Source: Pseudobutyrivibrio xylanivorans DSM 14809
GTDB taxonomy: Bacteria; Bacillota; Clostridia; Lachnospirales; Lachnospiraceae
NCBI RefSeq assembly: GCF_900141825.1
Contig: NZ_FQYQ01000008.1
Coordinates: forward strand, 1-64,000
Length of the DNA stretch: 64,000 nucleotides
Direction of reading: 5' to 3'
The position numbers and the translations under genes are program-made. How positions within the stretch are numbered: the stretch's first letter is position 1; each line of letters opens with the position of its first letter. Below the pieces are notes generated by a model, which saw nothing but the letters and a program-made list of their open reading frames with translations, had not been told where the DNA came from and ran no database searches. This document shows positions 62,168 to 64,000 of this stretch, piece after piece.

Positions 62168-62525
62168 GTATTTTTACTAGTACATTTTTCAAGCTTTTTC
62201 AGGCATTTTCCTGTTTATCACAAACAAACGAAGATATACCTATTCCTATGGTTCTTGCGATAAATAATACTAGAATTTTACACTATTACAATCTTCTGTT
62301 GAATATCTTTATCGCGGCAAAACGAAAACCTAAGCTTTGTGTGGATTCCATTGATAAAATGCTCAAAAAACAACTGAATTTTTATCACAAGGCCTGCTGC
62401 GAGCCTGCATATCTTCGTATTCCCGCGATAAAAGCAGCGCCAAGCTATGCCCAATAGCATTTTCACGCGATAAAAAGGCCTAAGCCGAAAGCTTAGACCT
62501 TAGCAAACACCATATTTTATAAAAA
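62168..62525. other. Intergenic region with repeated GCGATAAA words
   Basis: No credible gene is seen in this 358-bp gap (an open frame at 62098-62457 lacks a ribosome site and a recognisable protein). TTATCGCGG (about 62310) and CCGCGATAA (about 62424) form an inverted pair about 115 bp apart, and GCGATAAA recurs at about 62256 and 62466. The right end is the terminator of the next gene. Confidence 0.4.
62472..62501 (-). terminator. Terminator of the dehydratase-like gene
   Basis: On the minus strand AAGGTCTAAGC and GCTTAGGCCTT pair (one mismatch) around TTTCG, followed by TTTATCG. Confidence 0.75.
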
Positions 62526-64000
62526 CTACCAACAGAGTGAATCATCAAAGTCCTCTAGGCTTGGGTCCACAGGCTCTTCCTTGAGGATGGTGCGCATGTA
62601 GCGATTTACCTCGGTGCGCATGTCACGTCGGGTGCCGTCATAAGGTACCATCAGATTGTGATTTACCCAAATCCAGTGAATACCGCGCTTTCTGGCCTCT
62701 TCTTCAAAAAGGCCATGGTAGCCTGCCATGGACTTGCAACCAATGTGCACATACATAATGACCATATCTGCGTTCATTTGCTCACAGATTCTGAAAAGGT
62801 CCTCCACACCAGTTTCGTAGCCACCATTAGAGCGGCTTCTCATAATCATGTTTTCATAGAGATAGCCCAAATCTAAAAGTGCCTGATGTTTGTCTGTGGT
62901 GCTGACCATCTCTGTAGAAACACAGCAAAGCATGTCATTGATTGGCACGATTCCCCAGCAGTTCATAAGCCAATTCGGAAATGCGGTATAGTACGCAGCC
63001 TGCACACCCCAAAGGATTGCACGATGTCGATACTCTTTGCAAGCCATCTCCTTATTCCTATAAGCCTCAGTTGCAAGTTTTGTAATCTTCTTACTTGTCT
63101 CTAAAAAGAGCGGACTACGTCCACCGGCTGCCATATATTCACCATATCTATAGAAACCAAGTGTAGCTCCCAGCAGCTGTGGATAAGGAGTCTTGTTGAT
63201 TTCCAGCCACTCTAAAAATTCCTTTGTTTCATCATTGAAGCGAGCCATATTTTCAAAAAGATAATCCCAGTCGAATTTCTCCCCTGTCTGCTCCTCGATA
63301 AAGTGAATGGCATTTAAAATTTCCTCACCTGCATATTCCTGCACACTCTCCTGGCGATGACGGATTGGTGAAGCCAATTGGAATGTAGGTATACCCATAC
63401 TTCTGGCCATAAGGCCACCGCCCATAAGACTGCCGTCACAGGTAGTGTTACACTGAACTGCACATGCACCTATCTTTGGTAAATCATCATCAATGGCGGC
63501 TCCAAGCTCCGCAGCAGGCATTGGGCAAACATCTGTAGGAACTCCATATTCGTGAGTCTTGTCCACATAATGCATTACGCCTTCCTGACACATAAAGGAG
63601 CTGGCGTAGATGGCAGGAACCTCGTAGCTGACCCACTTGAGATTACGGAAGCCACCCATAATAGTGCTCATCATATTTTCATCGAAGATAACCATCTTCT
63701 TTGAAAGCTCTGTATCATTTCCAATTTCAGGGTCAGCCTTAAACATATCTGTAAGAGATAATGTCATATCGATAACAATCAGACCGATTCCTTCGTGTGC
63801 AAGACGAAGTGCTGTTCCACGAAGTCCTTCTGTGTGGCGGTCCATAAAATCTGGAACCGCAAGATAATTGCTCATCCAACGATATCTAAAGAAGCCCTTG
63901 AAATTGTTTGGCTTCATCATAAATCTGGCTAGTACAGATAAGTAGTAAAGCCAGCGAGTGTAATCGTACCAGGTATCTCTAAAACCACGCCATTCTCTGC
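62526..64000 (-). CDS. 2-hydroxyacyl-CoA dehydratase/benzoyl-CoA reductase-like subunit (HgdB family), 5' end outside the window
   Basis: The minus strand is open from the window edge to 62526; the internal ATG at 63920 is not the start, since in-frame sequence continues upstream (RDTWYDYTRWLYYLSVLARF). About 490 residues are visible. Conserved features of the HgdB/BcrC-type fold are DVCPMPAAELGAAID, CAVQCNTTCDGSLMGGG with cluster-type cysteines, MNCWGIVPINDMLCCVSTEMV, MIMRSRSNGGYETGVEDLFRIC and MYVHIGCKSMAGYHGLFEEEARKRGI. These proteins use a 4Fe-4S cluster for difficult dehydrations or reductions in amino-acid fermentation and need an ATP-driven activator. Substrate and partner subunit are not visible. 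Confidence 0.82.
   Translation of the reverse strand, partial: REWRGFRDTWYDYTRWLYYLSVLARFMMKPNNFKGFFRYRWMSNYLAVPDFMDRHTEGLRGTALRLAHEGIGLIVIDMTLSLTDMFKADPEIGNDTELSKKMVIFDENMMSTIMGGFRNLKWVSYEVPAIYASSFMCQEGVMHYVDKTHEYGVPTDVCPMPAAELGAAIDDDLPKIGACAVQCNTTCDGSLMGGGLMARSMGIPTFQLASPIRHRQESVQEYAGEEILNAIHFIEEQTGEKFDWDYLFENMARFNDETKEFLEWLEINKTPYPQLLGATLGFYRYGEYMAAGGRSPLFLETSKKITKLATEAYRNKEMACKEYRHRAILWGVQAAYYTAFPNWLMNCWGIVPINDMLCCVSTEMVSTTDKHQALLDLGYLYENMIMRSRSNGGYETGVEDLFRICEQMNADMVIMYVHIGCKSMAGYHGLFEEEARKRGIHWIWVNHNLMVPYDGTRRDMRTEVNRYMRTILKEEPVDPSLEDFDDSLCW

Noticed and set aside
62098-62457. 119-codon open frame after the membrane-protein pair
   Set aside because: It begins inside the real membrane-protein gene in another frame, lacks a ribosome site and runs over repeat-rich non-coding sequence.

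Overview
The window looks like the chromosome of a low-G+C, anaerobic, fibre-degrading Firmicute. The best guess is a rumen or gut Lachnospiraceae of the Butyrivibrio/Pseudobutyrivibrio type. That rests on secreted GH5, GH10 and GH43 enzymes with Pro/Thr linkers and CBM2 modules, two GH32 fructan systems, a 2-hydroxyacyl-CoA dehydratase-type protein, an oxygen-sensitive split L-serine dehydratase, a CIRCE-controlled clpB and a preQ1-I riboswitch. The genus is inferred, not proven. No rRNA, tRNA or CRISPR array was seen.

Layout. 0-4.2 kb: the 5' end of an IS30-type transposase, a GNAT gene, then a complete queuosine-precursor operon (queD-queE-folE-queC-queF, minus strand) behind a preQ1-I riboswitch, terminator and promoter. 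4.2-9.5 kb: a secreted GH5-CBM2 cellulase, an ArsB/NhaD-like permease, proC and a secreted CBM-only protein. 9.6-14.6 kb: an MFS transporter convergent with a rarA-aminotransferase-aldo/keto reductase cluster. 14.7-22.2 kb: a sucrose/fructo-oligosaccharide operon (two ABC permeases, binding protein, GH32, fructokinase) divergent from a LacI regulator. 22.4-24.8 kb: an XRE regulator overlapping an MFS efflux gene.

24.9-36 kb is an accessory, defence-like island: an AbiEi antitoxin with a vestigial toxin start, a recombinase tail next to a perfect inverted repeat, a helicase-nuclease, a lipoprotein, a methyltransferase, two GNATs, a Fic protein with an altered motif, and two AAA_14/DUF4143 ATPases. 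Each ATPase gene is preceded by its own direct-repeat array, both with an exact 33-bp period. 36-43 kb is a second fructan locus: an extracellular GH32 lipoprotein and a 1,376-residue surface protein with seven repeats, divergent from a second LacI paralogue. Both LacI loci share one operator motif, so extracellular fructan cleavage and ABC uptake are probably one regulon.

43-48.5 kb: the alpha and beta subunits of L-serine dehydratase lie on either side of a pantothenate operon (PanG-like, panB, panC, panD). Between sdaAA and panD sits a ~625-bp imperfect foldback with a branched tip. It codes for nothing evident and is the most striking unexplained object here. 48.5-53 kb: GH43 and GH10 xylan enzymes with almost identical lectin-CBM2 tails. 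53-56 kb: clpB with CIRCE, its leader interrupted by a two-hairpin repeat that also occurs at 2.2 and 7.1 kb. 56-62 kb: an unusual short carbamoyltransferase, a DJ-1 protein, a broken GNAT, a higBA toxin-antitoxin pair, an S41 peptidase lipoprotein, a GNAT, a truncated HAD gene and a pair of unknown membrane proteins. The window ends inside a 2-hydroxyacyl-CoA dehydratase-like gene.
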